This document shows, one piece after another, positions 32,207 through 42,550 of a DNA stretch of 64,000 nucleotides. Below the pieces are notes generated by a model that was given only the letters and a program-made list of their open reading frames with translations, did no database searches and was not told the origin of the DNA. This DNA is from Macrothele yani (lineage: Eukaryota; Arthropoda; Arachnida; Araneae; Macrothelidae): NCBI GenBank assembly GCA_039090855.1, contig CM077011.1, forward strand, positions 27,495,001 through 27,559,000, read 5' to 3'. Position 1 is the first letter of the stretch, and every line of letters begins with the position of its first letter. The translations under genes were made by a program, and so were the position numbers.

Positions 32207-33611
32207 TAGGAAAGTCCCTTTAGCTGAAATAACTTACGAACGGAGAGAGGTAAAGTTGTGCAAGTGAGATAACGGTATAGTAAAGTGACTACGCCCGATC
32301 GAATGCAAACGATAGTAGCGCCCCTTGTGGCGAAATGTGGAAGTTAGCCATTCCAAATCGAAAACAAAAAGAGATAGAGGAAAACTTCCAATTACAAAGT
32401 TGTAGAGCATCAATTAATTAGTACAAAACGACATTTGTTTCACACGGAAAAGATAAATTGCCGCCTAAATACCCTAAAATGTCCGACATCAATGCGCGAC
32501 CTTTTGTGTGAACGTTTGAAGGGAACAGGCATAGGTATGAGCAAATACACACTAAGCAGTTCTTCCAAATATACCGCACCACACGTTAATGGACCAACGC
32601 ACTTGATGTCTGGTGGATCGTCCCCACGAGGGATTTTCCATCGCCCAGTAGTGGGCGTTGTGTTGTCGGTTTGGTAATCCGGTACGGTGGAACACTGCCT
32701 CGTCCGACCAAAGAATGTTGGATAAAAATTCTGAGTCACCTTCATTATTAATCAACGCCCAGTTGCACCAATCAAATCGACGCTCATTGTCCCGTGGTAA
32801 CAGTTCTTGCTGCCGCGTGATACGATAGGGATGTGCACCTTGAGCATGCAGTATTAGCCATACACGACCCCGTGTTAAGCCATTCGCCCTGCTGATATCT
32901 CTTGTACTGCTTTGTGGATGGGCTAGTGCGTTTGCGAAAATATCCTCTGCCATTATACGCATACCTGCACCCACTGCTCTGCCAGAACAAGAACGACTTT
33001 TAGTGCTTCCTGTCTCCCTGAGCCGTCTCATTACACTTGCGATGGTAACCGCACTTGGATGTGGCCCAGCTGGAAAACGAACGGCATATTCCCGTGCAGT
33101 TAGCACCGCGTTTCGTTGGCATTTGCTGTAAATAAGCACCATCTCGCAATATTGGGTGTGAGTGAAGCTCGCCATTCTCACACAGCGTACGTAGACCTAA
33201 ACTTCTGATCAGGGTACATCCTGCTACTGGTTTTTATATCGTAGGTACGCTACAACGTCACAATCTGCATTTGCATACGGCTACATTTGCGAAATGTGAA
33301 TATGCAGATTCGAATCGTCGCGCATCGATTTCGGACATTTTAGGGTATTCAGGCGACAATTTATCTTATCCGTGCGAAACAAATGTCGTTTTGTACTAAT
33401 TAATTGATGCTCTACAATTTTGTAATTGGAAATTTTGCTCTATCTCTTTTCGTTTTCGATTTGCAATGGCTAACTTCCACATTTCGCCACTAGGGGCGCT
33501 GCTATCGGTTGCATTCGATCGGGCGTAGTCGCTTTACTATACCGTTATCATACTTGCATAACTGTACCTCTCTCCGTTCGCAAGCTGTTTCTGGCTAAAG
33601 GGACTTTCCTG
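32207..33611 (-). mobile_element. Long-TIR DNA transposon nested in family F, internally deleted
   Basis: Terminal inverted repeats of about 300 bp: 32207-32500 and 33318-33611 are reverse complements with moderate divergence. Shared outer start AGGAAAGTCCCTTTAGC; inner end around GTCCGACAT and CGGACATTTTAGGG. The right end is flanked by TA. Between the repeats is only the N-terminal two-thirds of a transposase. Confidence 0.85.
32552..33181 (-). pseudogene. Transposase with DUF4817-like HTH, C-terminally deleted
   Basis: An open minus-strand frame of 209 residues. It starts MRMASFTHTQYCEMVLIYSKCQRNA, the N-terminal helix-turn-helix type annotated as DUF4817 in arthropod transposable elements. 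Then come a middle segment (GLTRGRVWLILHAQGAHPYR), the first catalytic block ILWSDEAVFHRTGLPNRQN-type (WSDEAVFHRTG) and NAHYWAMENP. It stops soon after VRWSINVWCGIFGR. The DN block and the final acidic residue are absent: sequence next to the stop is already inverted repeat. Family assignment to the IS630-Tc1-mariner superfamily is from memory of such proteins; the deletion is directly visible. Confidence 0.75.
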
Positions 33612-33659
33612 TATATTCAACCCGAGGACCAGCTTTTGGTTAGTATAGTGTTCGGAGTC

Positions 33660-34700
33660 AGAATGGGAAAAGCTGCCGATTTATCGAAATTTGATAAAAG
33701 ACAAATTGTGATGGCACGGTGCCTCGGAACTACGATCTCGGAAACGGTGCAGCTTGTGTGTTGTTTACGTGCCACTGTAGTGAGTACGTATCAAAAGTGG
33801 TGCACAGATGGCCAAAAGACAAATCGTCGTCCATTTGTGTGTCGTCTGCAGCTCATTGATGCCAGAGGGGAACGGAGACTGTCGCGCATTGTTCACAGCG
33901 ACCGTAGGGCCACTGTGCGACTAAATCACCCGCAGATGCAACAGTGGTGTGTCACAGCACACAGTTCATCACTGCCTTCTGCGCATGGGCCTGCGTTACT
34001 AATGACCCAGTCGTTTCCCTATGCTCACTGCACGTCATCGCCAACAGCGCATGAAATGGGCCCAGATCATCGAGATTGGACCGAGAATGATTGGAAGAAA
34101 TTAGCCTGGTCTGACGAATCAAGATTCCTGGTGCATCACGTAGACGGCCGAGCGCGGATACGCCGATTTCCAACGGAGGCTATGGCACCTGGATGCACTG
34201 TTGGGCGGAGACAAGCCTGCGGCGGCGGTGTTATGCTGTGGTCGATGTTTTCTGATACACTTTAGGCCCCATTATCCCAATAGCACAATCCCTGACAGCT
34301 GTCAGGTATCTGAACATCGCTGCGGAACTAGTTCACCCATTCATGGCAACTGTGTATTCTGCTAGTGATGGCCATTACCAACAGGATAATGCGCCATGCC
34401 ATACTGCCAGAATCGACAAGGAGTTCGAGGAACATGCTGGTTACTTTCTGTTAATGCCCTGGTCTCTAAATTCCCCTCGCATGAACACAATCGAACCTTT
34501 GTGGTTCGACTTGGAAAAGCGGGTTCGCGCTAAATCACCACCGCCCCGAAATGTACGGGAATTGGAGAACCTGCTGTTGACATTATGGTACCAGATACCC
34601 CATGATACCTATCGCCACCTCATCGAATCGATTACTTGCCGAGTGGCCGCTGTTTTGCGGGCTAAAGCGGGTCTTACTTACAGCTTGTTAGTAGGTGGTC
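33660..34700 (+). pseudogene. Tc1 transposase, family F, frameshifted
   Basis: Starts MGKAADLSKFDKRQIVMARCLG (HTH), has the first Asp block AWSDESRFLVHHVDGRARIR and GGGVMLWSMFSDTL, then a frameshift near 34260. The second part holds YQQDNAPCHTARIDKEF (second Asp) and SPRMNTIEPLWFDLEKRV with the catalytic Glu. All three catalytic residues survive, in two frames. Confidence 0.87.
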
Positions 34701-34724
34701 ATAATGTAATGGCTCGTCGCTGTG

Positions 34725-35702
34725 ACTCTCTAGAAGAATTGAAGAAGAGAGAAGTGCGATGGAGCGATTGGAAAATATGGCTGAAAAAATTTCATGGAAG
34801 AATTGAACAGATACGTAGAAAGAAGTATAAAATGAATAAGTTTTAAATACCAGAAATCCGTGTTAAAGATATAGGGAGATGCGAACAGAAATGTGAGTAG
34901 CAATACGCAGGTGATATGAAGTAGCTGCAAGGAAGCAGTCCAATCTGTTTTTGAAAGCTGCTAATGTATCTAGAATAAAGTGGCGTAACTATAAATTGTA
35001 TCCTTGAGCAAAATTTTCAAAAAGGCCTCACCCACTTTTGCTGTATTTGCATGACTAATAAACAAAATCAAAATACATATATTTTAGCTTGGAAAATTTA
35101 TTTTGTTAAAGGAAATTCTTTATTTTTATAGATTATTGATATTGAAGTAAAAATAACCTTCCATCCTACTTTTTGCATTGTCAATGTCTTTGGTATTTTT
35201 ATCTGCCTTCTTGAGCTTCAGTGGCAAATCTTCTTTCTAGACAGGCTTTATACTGGGAAGGTAAACGTATTTACTTGTCCTCAAGGGCGCTCGCATAGGG
35301 GGCAAGAGAAAGTACTCCTGGAAATTGGACCCTGCCGTTTCTGTTCTTGGAAGGCATACAGAGATTTTCGCGATAACAATAATTATGATTCCAGTAGAAC
35401 ATCTGGATGTGAGAGTACGCAGTAAGAAAAAAAGGAAGATGACACCGAATTTTCTGTTGCAATGAGCCAGGAACGTCGCCAAGAGGGTGCGAGGGTGGGC
35501 TCAAATTTGTCTTGCACACCCAGCCGCCTACCCAGTTCAAAATCAGCCATTTTTCAGTATATTTAACTTTAAAATATAATTTGTACTTCGCCAAGCAATA
35601 AGTCTTGTGTTTTATCTCATGTAGCCCTACGTATTTTCCCTCTAGAAAGTCCGTTGTTTACGTCGCCAAAAAAAGTTATCACAAAAGCATTCGCATGGCC
35701 AT
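34725..35702. other. Jupiter intron, no gene recognised
   Basis: Unassigned. The minus-strand frames at 35237-35594 have no recognisable motif. Confidence 0.4.
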
Positions 35703-35921
35703 GAAAATTAAACCGAAGTCATCGCTCTTTCCACGTTTATAAGTGAGTCACGGGAAAATTCTCATTGGCCTCCACCGGGAATCGAATCCAGGGTCTGCTA
35801 GTTACGCGCCGGATTTGCTTCCACTGCACCACACAGATTCCGAGTGGCGGCCAATGATAATTTTTCCGTAACTCACTTATAAACGTGGAAAGAGCAATGA
35901 CTTTTGTTTGATATTCCTAAT
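35703..35921 (-). mobile_element. Foldback MITE carrying a tRNA-like core
   Basis: About 220 bp. Terminal inverted repeats of about 70 bp at each end share TCATCGCTCTTTCCACGTTT and ATAAGTGAGTCACGG with the mirrored right arm. Between them, on the minus strand (about 35776-35847), lies a tRNA-like module with A box TGGTGCAGTGGAAGC and B box GGATTCGATTCCC. The combination of a foldback DNA element and a Pol III-like promoter is unusual. Confidence 0.75.
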
Positions 35922-36145
35922 CCACGTCAATCGTCTGTATTAATCATGAAAATTCAATTGTTCTCCACTCTTCCAATTCCTTAGTTTAATCCCCTTCTTC
36001 ATGTCTGTATGGCCAGGGGGCTATTGAGGAGGGTGGATAGGAATTCACTGAGGGGTCACTACTAATTGCTCTGTTTGTTTTCTTTACAAAATCGGGGATT
36101 CCGACCCGGACAGTAGAGTCTAAAGCTACACTAGTGCTCTTAAGA
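35922..36145. other. Intron spacer
   Basis: No feature seen. Confidence 0.35.
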
Positions 36146-36545
36146 CTGCCCAGAACGGTTTCGAAAGGGAAATTTTGACCTGTCAGAACGGTTTCGAAAG
36201 GGAAATTTTGACCTGTCAGAACGGTTTCGAAAGGGAAATTTTGACTTGTCAGAACGGTTTCGAAAGGGAAATTTTAACCTGTCAGTATGTTTTCGAAACG
36301 GAAATTTTAACCTGTCAGAACGGTTTCGAAATTGAAATTTTGACCTGTCAGAACGGTTTCGAATGGGAAATTTTAACCTGTCAGAACGGTTTCGAAAGGG
36401 AAATTTTAACCTGTCAGAACGGTTTTGAAAGGGAAATTTTAACCTGGCAAGTTTTGAAAGTGAAATTTTGACTTGTCAGAACGGTTTCGAAAGGGAAATT
36501 TTAGCCTGTCAGAACGGTTTCGAAAGGGAAATTTTGACCTGTCAG
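36146..36545 (+). repeat. 33-bp minisatellite amplifying a mariner transposase linker
   Basis: About twelve units of 33 bp (starts 36151, 36184, 36217 and so on; one shortened near 36447). In the mariner frame each unit encodes LSERFRKGNFD; the last copy runs directly into LSDRPKAGRPATLD, the normal continuation of a mariner N-terminal domain (RFRxGNFDLxDRPRxGRP). The array is thus an in-frame amplification of 11 transposase residues. Another frame (TCQNGFEREIL) is open only because the unit is a multiple of three. Confidence 0.9.
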
Positions 36546-36720
36546 ACCGTCCCAAAGCCGGAAGACCCGCAACATTGGATATGGACATGCCGAAGACCTT
36601 AGTGGAGACCTACCCACGTGTGACCATGCGGCAGTTGGCCGAACAGCTGAGGACTATCTACCCGAACATTGTAGTGCACCTGCGTCAACTTGGGAAGGTA
36701 CACGAGACTAGGGGCGGATT
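36540..36720 (+). pseudogene. mariner transposase, N-terminal HTH part
   Basis: DRPKAGRPATLDMDMPKTLVE, YPRVTMRQLAEQL and HLRQLGKVHE form the second half of the mariner DNA-binding domain. Downstream similarity stops at about 36710 and resumes at about 37540, so the gene is split by about 830 bp of unrelated sequence. Confidence 0.8.
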
Positions 36721-37539
36721 GGCCCACCGGGACACCGGAAATTTATCCCGGTGGACCATTCGGGAAATGGCCCATTTACTCGTATCCCCTTTGTGTGGAT
36801 TGTTTGGAAAGAACGAATAATTATTGTTTTCCAAAAAATAAGAATTGTTAATTTCATTTCAATTTTATATTGTGTGTAAAAGGTTCTTGTCTTTAAAAAA
36901 AAAATGTCGTTTCCTGTCTATGCCGGATCAAACACGCTGTTATAAAATAATTAAGCTAACTACGGTTAAGCCTATGTCGTTGGACTTGAAACCAAAGAGG
37001 CATTAGTAGGCCCTACTCCCCTTTTGTAATCTTAAAGGAAGCACTAATAACAATTTTGATGGTCTATCATCCCCATAGCCTTATCCACGTACAGACATAG
37101 AGCACAAAGCCATTCTTCGGAAGAGATGTTTGAAAATCTATGTCCCACTAACATTTACCTCTAAAGAGACAACGAGTTAGCGGTATGGGCTCATGGATGA
37201 AACTGGTAGTTCACGAGTCAAAATAATGGGTAGACTTTAAAAAGGCGTCTATTCAAGTGGGTGGAAAGGGCGTTGCGCAGTAGACGATTAGTGACCAAAT
37301 AAATACGGGTAATTATGTGGTACAACACCCCGTTAAGCATGGTTTGATGTGTTATTTCAATCATGAGTCTAGTTTTAAGTTTTTCACCCTTAAACTGCTG
37401 TTCAAATTTGTTCACGGCTGAATTACTTTTACAATGGATATTTCAATAATTCTCTTTCATCCAGGAGTTAGCAATTTTTTTCATGAGGAAATTTGAGGTG
37501 TTCCCCTGTGGTACGTGTGTTTCTGTAGTAGACCACGAG
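36721..37539. other. Sequence inserted within the mariner
   Basis: About 820 bp without recognised coding or repeat signature, separating two parts of one mariner gene. Confidence 0.4.
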
Positions 37540-38001
37540 ACAAAAATGCCCGGCCTGGATTGGTCGACCCAACCCGCCCCTGCACGAGACGTTTGGGCAC
37601 CCCATCAGTTCACAAGCGAGCAGAAAGCAAATCGCATGAGTGCATGATGCGTTTCCCTGCTTGCACGCGACCAAGTTGAACCATTCTTGGATCGCACTAT
37701 GACAGCACACGAGAAATGGTTCCTCTGTGACAACATCAGCGTCTGGAAACACTGGTTGAACGCAAAACAGAAGCCCATGCCGACCCCCGAAAGCCAGCTT
37801 ACACGCACGTAAGGTCCCGCTGTCGGTTTGGTGGGATTTGCGGGATGTGTTTTTTGAGCTGCTCCCGGACAACAACACTATCACCGCCGATGTGTAATTG
37901 CCGTCAGCTGGACGATCTGCCGCATCGCTCACGTCGAAATGACCAGCACCGTTAAACCGCAAGGGCGTCCTCCTTCAGCAAGATGGAGCGAGACCTTACA
38001 C
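37540..38001 (+). pseudogene. mariner transposase, catalytic part, first Asp lost
   Basis: Resumes at WAPHQFTSEQKANRM, then VSLLARDQVEPFLDRTMTAHEKW: the usual TGDEKW reads TAHEKW, so the first catalytic Asp is replaced by His. A stop and frame changes follow, then KVPLSVWWDLRDVFFELLPD, NNTITADV and RKGVLLQQDGARPYTE-like sequence (second Asp kept). It ends in a hairpin at 37982-38030. The minus-strand 164-codon frame across it is a shadow. Confidence 0.8.
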
Positions 38002-38030
38002 CGAACGGTAGTGTAAGGTCTCACTCCATC
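37982..38030. repeat. 20-bp hairpin at the mariner breakpoint
   Basis: GATGGAGCGAGACCTTACAC at 37982-38001 pairs with 38011-38030 with one mismatch and a 9-nt loop. The left arm is transposase sequence, so the right arm looks like a snap-back copy of it made at the deletion point. Confidence 0.75.
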
Positions 38031-38099
38031 ATGCTTAGCCTCCTAATAGGCTACCCAATCTGAGTGGCTGGCGTCTAACATGAAGTTAAAAAAGTACTA

Positions 38100-38240
38100 G
38101 ACAAAACCCGTCGGAATCGCCGATTAGTTTTTTTTTTTTCAAAAGAATAAACTCATATGAAACAACAAATGTAAACTTTATTTAACTGACAAATTCATTC
38201 AACCACTTCAGTAAAGACAATAAGTCCAGGTTCGTGATTT
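38100..38240 (-). repeat. Duplicated segment R2, reverse copy
   Basis: Reverse counterpart of 8266-8412, from AAACCCGTCGGAATCG to AAGTCCAGGTTCGTGATTT. Confidence 0.7.
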
Positions 38241-38469
38241 TTATTTTTATTTTATTTTTTGACTGAATGTTTAACGACCACCGTGAGCAACTCAATGGGC
38301 TATAACCAGTCGCCCGTTCCTAATCTAGGGTCACTGGTTCCAGAGAAGGGAGAGATACAGTATCGTAAGACAAACACAACATCCATGCCTCACTGGGATT
38401 CGAACCCGGATCCTTCACGAGCGAATGATCATAAGCCAGCGCTTAGACCACTGCGCCACCGGGGCGGCC
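38241..38469 (-). mobile_element. SINE1, full reverse copy with target duplication
   Basis: A (T/A)-rich tail, intact reversed body, and a head ending GCGCCACCGGGGCGGCC. AGGTTCGTGAT occurs before the tail (about 38228) and again after the head (about 38471), an 11-bp target duplication. Confidence 0.88.
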
Positions 38470-38479
38470 AGGTTCGTGA

Positions 38480-38809
38480 TGAGCATCACGACCGCACCCT
38501 TTTTGAGTCGTAAAATGTGAGGCGGAAGTTCACTCATCTCGATCGTGTGCAAGAATTGAACAAGATAGCGCACTCTTTCACTCTCATCTTCAGTCACAGT
38601 TGTGTTTGTAAATGTTGTTGGAATGAGATTCGCGTTGCGAATACTCTTCATTCTCTCTTGTCTGAGACATATAGTTGCGACCAATTGATCGCTGACGCCT
38701 TCCAGTAATGAGGCTCTTACGTTGTTGTTGTTGTTTTTTTCTTTATTTCTTTTTTTCTACGGGAGGGAGAGACATTTTGTTAAGTGTAAGTATGCAATAA
38801 AGTATTTAC
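38480..38809. other. Intron spacer
   Basis: A GTT repeat and T-runs near 38720-38755; no gene recognised. Confidence 0.4.
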
Positions 38810-39625
38810 TTACTTTAGGACTGATCACAGAACACACCAAGTCTGGCACTGAGCTGAGCGCCTGATGTAGATAAGGGCTTTACGCTTCTCCCATAGACTT
38901 TACATGGAAAATTTGCCTCCCCGCCACGCTCGAACCGTTGTCCCAATCTCATTTTTCTCTTCGACTGCCACATATACATGGTAAAACCTTTATTTTGATA
39001 CCTGAACCATATTTTTACGTTCAGCCGTTCTGTCAAAATAGGTCTCACAGTAAAAAACCTTATAGAATGAAAATATAGATGGCGCGCAACTCAATATGTA
39101 CATTCTGAATATTTTCACTAACAATGGTCAATGGAATGTTTATCTACATCTTTACATAATGGGAAACGTCTTACATACGTGGAGAAACTGGATCGAATGA
39201 ATATTAAATTGTATACTGTATATACATCACACAGTCCAACGGCATAACGCAATCAGGTCTTAGAGAGTGTTCGCTGTTCCGATGAGAACTTTGATACGAA
39301 TGCTTGCTAGCGTTGCTTTGCGCAACGGTTCGCTCAGAAAAGAGAAGACTTCGGACTATCTGAGTCCCTCCATGCTTCCACCTTCAACAGCGCGTGAGAC
39401 AACAGCAGGCGATCGAATGTCAATCGAACGCTTCTCTCATAGACTTTACATGGGAAATTTGCCGCCCCACAACGCCCGAAGAGTTGTCCCAATCTTATGT
39501 TTCTCTTCTACTGGCGCATCCACATGGTAAGACCTTTATTTTGATACCTCAACCATATCTTTACGTTCAGCAGTTATCTCAAATTAGGACTCACAATAAA
39601 AAAAAAAAAAACCTTATAGAATTAA
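38810..39625 (-). repeat. Dispersed repeat R1, two reverse copies in tandem
   Basis: Copies at about 38870-39235 and 39240-39620, each containing TAGACTTTACATGG, the reversed TTGTCCCAATCTCAT/TTA block and CCTTTATTTTGATACCT. They match 7430-7870 in opposite orientation. Frames here (for example 38815-39048, -) are not conserved between copies. Confidence 0.6.
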
Positions 39626-40252
39626 TATATAGATTATTTTACCGCAAGCAGGGCCTCTTATTTTGATGTCAACGGTAGAAATCACGAATTAAATGATAAA
39701 AAAAATATATAATTTCAGAATCGGGTCATTTGCGACGGGTTAAAAATAAGATATGTACAGTAATTTTTAATAACCAGGTATTATCTTTGTTTGTGATGAT
39801 GAAAGTATGTTTCATGAGCATTACAATAATATAAAAATGTATATATATTGGTTGAGGCAGGGATTCGACAATTAAAACAGACAAGCGCTCTCTCCACTTC
39901 GCCGCGAAAGTGGGACAAACATTCAGACAAAAGAAATTACTATATCGTTTGTAATAATTGTTTTATGCAAGAAAAATAACCTCTTCTATCTTGTCATTTT
40001 TTCTATTTTTAAGATATTTTCATTGCGTCGTTTGTTCCGAATGTTACGAACAGTACATTTATGTATTATATTTCTTGATAGCTTTTTTATGCGAATACTG
40101 ATTTCTTGTATAATCATATTATTGTTTATCATGCGACTTTTATAGTTCCTAATCATTTTAAATCACTTCGTTTCTTTTATATGTTAATATTTAAGATTTG
40201 TTTTTTCTATTTGATTTTTTATCGATATATATATATTTTTTTTTTTTTTCAG
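39626..40252. other. End of last Jupiter intron
   Basis: AT-rich; a long T-run (40230-40250) forms the pyrimidine tract of the C-terminal exon. Confidence 0.55.
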
Positions 40253-40341
40253 CTAATGGTCATTTGTCTCCCGAGTCTCCAACCAATGGCTGTCTTCGCA
40301 ACAGAGTTCCACCCGGTGGTCACTCTTCAGGAATATTTTAA
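40253..40341 (+). CDS. Jupiter: Jupiter, C-terminal coding exon
   Basis: The acceptor is a run of T ending TTTCAG|CT. The split codon G|CT (Ala) continues the frame from 30788. The exon reads ANGHLSPESPTNG, then CLRNRVPPGGHSSGIF and stop TAA at 40339-40341. The terminal box (N-R-hydrophobic-PPGG-x-SSG-hydrophobic-aromatic) is the Jupiter C-terminal signature; fly Jupiter ends with a very similar motif. Joined, the three exons give about 165 residues plus the missing N-terminus, close to family members (about 150-210). An overlapping longer reading frame on the same strand (40106-40426) is only a shadow. Confidence 0.92.
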
Positions 40342-42530
40342 ATCAGAACTGCGCCATCTGGTGGCAAGACATTCCTTCAAGCACTTCTGGTTTATATCTT
40401 TTTGTCTTCCGTCAGAGGGCTGGTAGCTTAGATAGAACTCAGTGCCTTCCGAATAAAATAAAAAAGGAAAAAGAGGAAATGAAATAAAAGAAAAAAAAAA
40501 AGAAAAAACGAACAGTTCCATGACAAAAGCTGTTCCCTTGATCTAGAAGACGCTTCAAGTGTTCTGTCTACGTGAACTTTCTGTCTCAAGCTTATTATTT
40601 TATAGCATATCATTGTGAATTTCCCAGTGATTACCTATTGTGCCAATATTAGGATTTCTTTAAATTTATTTCAAATAAAATGTCTTTTTCAAGGGGGAAG
40701 TAAATATTTTAACCTTATTAAAAAAAATGTGAAAATATTTACTGATTTTGGGGCACAACTGTTCTTCAGTTTTTGGTAAAAAAAAAACCTAATGAAATAT
40801 TTTGTGTGGTAAATTTTGAAAAAAAAACTAGTTTCGGCGATTTTTTTTAATCAGTCGCTATTTCAGATGTTTGTATCGTGATATTTTAATAAATATATGT
40901 CCAATCCGTTTCTAAGGTTACCAGAGATAAACTCTTGATAGGACTCGGCCACCTTGGTAAATATTTAAAATGTTCATAAATTTGAAAAACTCAAGATAAG
41001 AAACGTTCCACTGTTCATGAATGGAAAGAAGAAACAAACAAACATGCATTTATAAAACTATTTTTCAAGCAAATTAAACGTTCATTGTTTGTTCCGAAGA
41101 CTCGCAGAAAGCGGTTAGTTGATTGTACACCCAAAACAACTTCAAAGCAGCATTATAAAGAGCATCCAGTTTTTCTGCGTGCATTCACAAGGGCCGTTAT
41201 TAGCAGTCATTTTTAACTTCGTGATCTGACGATGCATAGCAACTTTAGCTTGGTGTTTGAGGGTTTTTTTTTTTTTTTTTTTTTTTGACAGCGCGCGCGG
41301 TACGTTTCTCATTTTCAAAGTGATGTTGATATTTTCTGCAAAATTGCAGCTTATTTTAACCATTTTCATATAGCTATATGGCTGCAGTTACATTAAGTTC
41401 AAGACAGGTGAATTTTAATTCTGAACGTCAGAGTATTATTTAACATTCTTGTTTCCCCAAATCTTTCAGATCTGTTTCAAAAGAATTATTGTTTTAGGCG
41501 TAATGATTTTAATTTTTATTTCTAATTACACACTAAGTACATTGTTTAGTGCGGTTTTTTTTAACTCAATTTGTTGTATCTTCCCCATTTCTCTTTTGAA
41601 GAGAAGCAATGATATCACTTGCGTTGATGATAATCTGTGACTTGCCAGTGAGGAATAATGTTTTATTGGATTAAATAATAACTGGTATTAATATTACCGA
41701 GTTGCATCACTGGAGTTACCAGTCCTTTTCATTTTGACAATCTTACATGCTGAGCATATTAAGACAAATGACTTTTACTTAGATCTTTAACACTTCCCTT
41801 CCCCCTTCCTCCTGTTAGTTTTACTTTCAGTGAAGTGTGTATAATCATGCAATCAGCCCAGTTTTGTGATATTCCATTTTTCTTATTCTTCTTTTAGAGC
41901 TCTTTTTTTTATATATATATTTGTTTGCCAGCTATTACTAAGGAGCCTTTTAGATAGATAAAGTTTGTCGTGAATTTATATTTTGAGTTTTTGTTAAAAC
42001 GTTTTCAATTATTGATTTTGGAGCCTTTTGTCCTGCCTTAACGCTGAACCAATGGAAATAGTTAGGTATGGATTGTAAGATATGTTATTTTGCATTTTTC
42101 TCATTTTTATATCCCGATATTTTATATCATTTGTGCATTAAAGTGTTTTGTGCTTGAGCAAGCATTGAGAATGTGCTTGCTATTACATTTATTAAAATAT
42201 TATGCGTTATTTTTCGAAGTGTATGTGGATTTCAAATAAATGCAGTGGAAAAAGCACCTGTAACATCGATCAGATGATTCATATATACTTTTATGTTGTG
42301 TGTGTCATGCAGTTCCTAATCTAAATTTGAACTGACTGAAATATATGGTTTCCGACCTGAATATGATACAGTATTACAGTCATACCAAAGCATGATTGAA
42401 ACAACTAAAAGATTCTTCGAAACCTGCTCACAGCAAAAATGTAGGTAGAACTTTCTACACGAAATATGCTTGAAATGTTTAAATGGCCTTTTGTATTGTT
42501 TTTGTCTTACAATAAAAAGACGTTCTACAA
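40342..42530 (+). other. Probable Jupiter 3' UTR
   Basis: About 2.2 kb of AT-rich, unique-looking sequence follows the Jupiter stop codon. It contains none of the SINE, Tc1 or LINE repeats that crowd both sides. It ends at a well-formed polyadenylation site (AATAAA at 42511, TG/T-rich downstream). Its extent is inferred from repeat depletion and the signal. An earlier AATAAA near 40675 could serve a short isoform. Confidence 0.5.
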
Positions 42531-42550
42531 TGATTTGTTATGTTTTCTTC
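42511..42550 (+). promoter_or_regulatory. Candidate polyadenylation signal of Jupiter
   Basis: AATAAA at 42511-42516 is followed about 15-20 bases later by a TG/T-rich element (TGATTTGTTATGTTTTC), the usual layout of a metazoan cleavage site. Cleavage would fall near 42530. Confidence 0.5.

Larger units (their letters stand above)
32099..34724 (+). mobile_element. Tc1-type transposon, family F, interrupted by a nested element
   Basis: Left end CACCGATGAGCCTTACGTTG, continuing TGACC; right end, read inward, CACAGCGACGAGCCATTACA, continuing TTATGACC. These match as diverged inverted repeats. The transposase starts only at about 33660 because another element (32207-33611) sits between the left repeat and the gene. 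Confidence 0.75.

Noticed and set aside
36175..36471. 98-residue repeat protein TCQNGFEREIL
   Set aside because: The unit is a multiple of three, so more than one frame stays open. The frame that continues into mariner sequence is LSERFRKGNFD.
37468..37962. 164-residue minus-strand frame
   Set aside because: Antisense to a mariner transposase recognised on the plus strand (VSLLARDQVEPFLDR, SVWWDLRDVFFELLPD).
40106..40426. 106-residue plus-strand frame over the last Jupiter exon
   Set aside because: Its hydrophobic N-terminal half is translated intron, and over the exon it is out of frame with the PPGGHSSGIF box. The spliced frame is clearly the real one.
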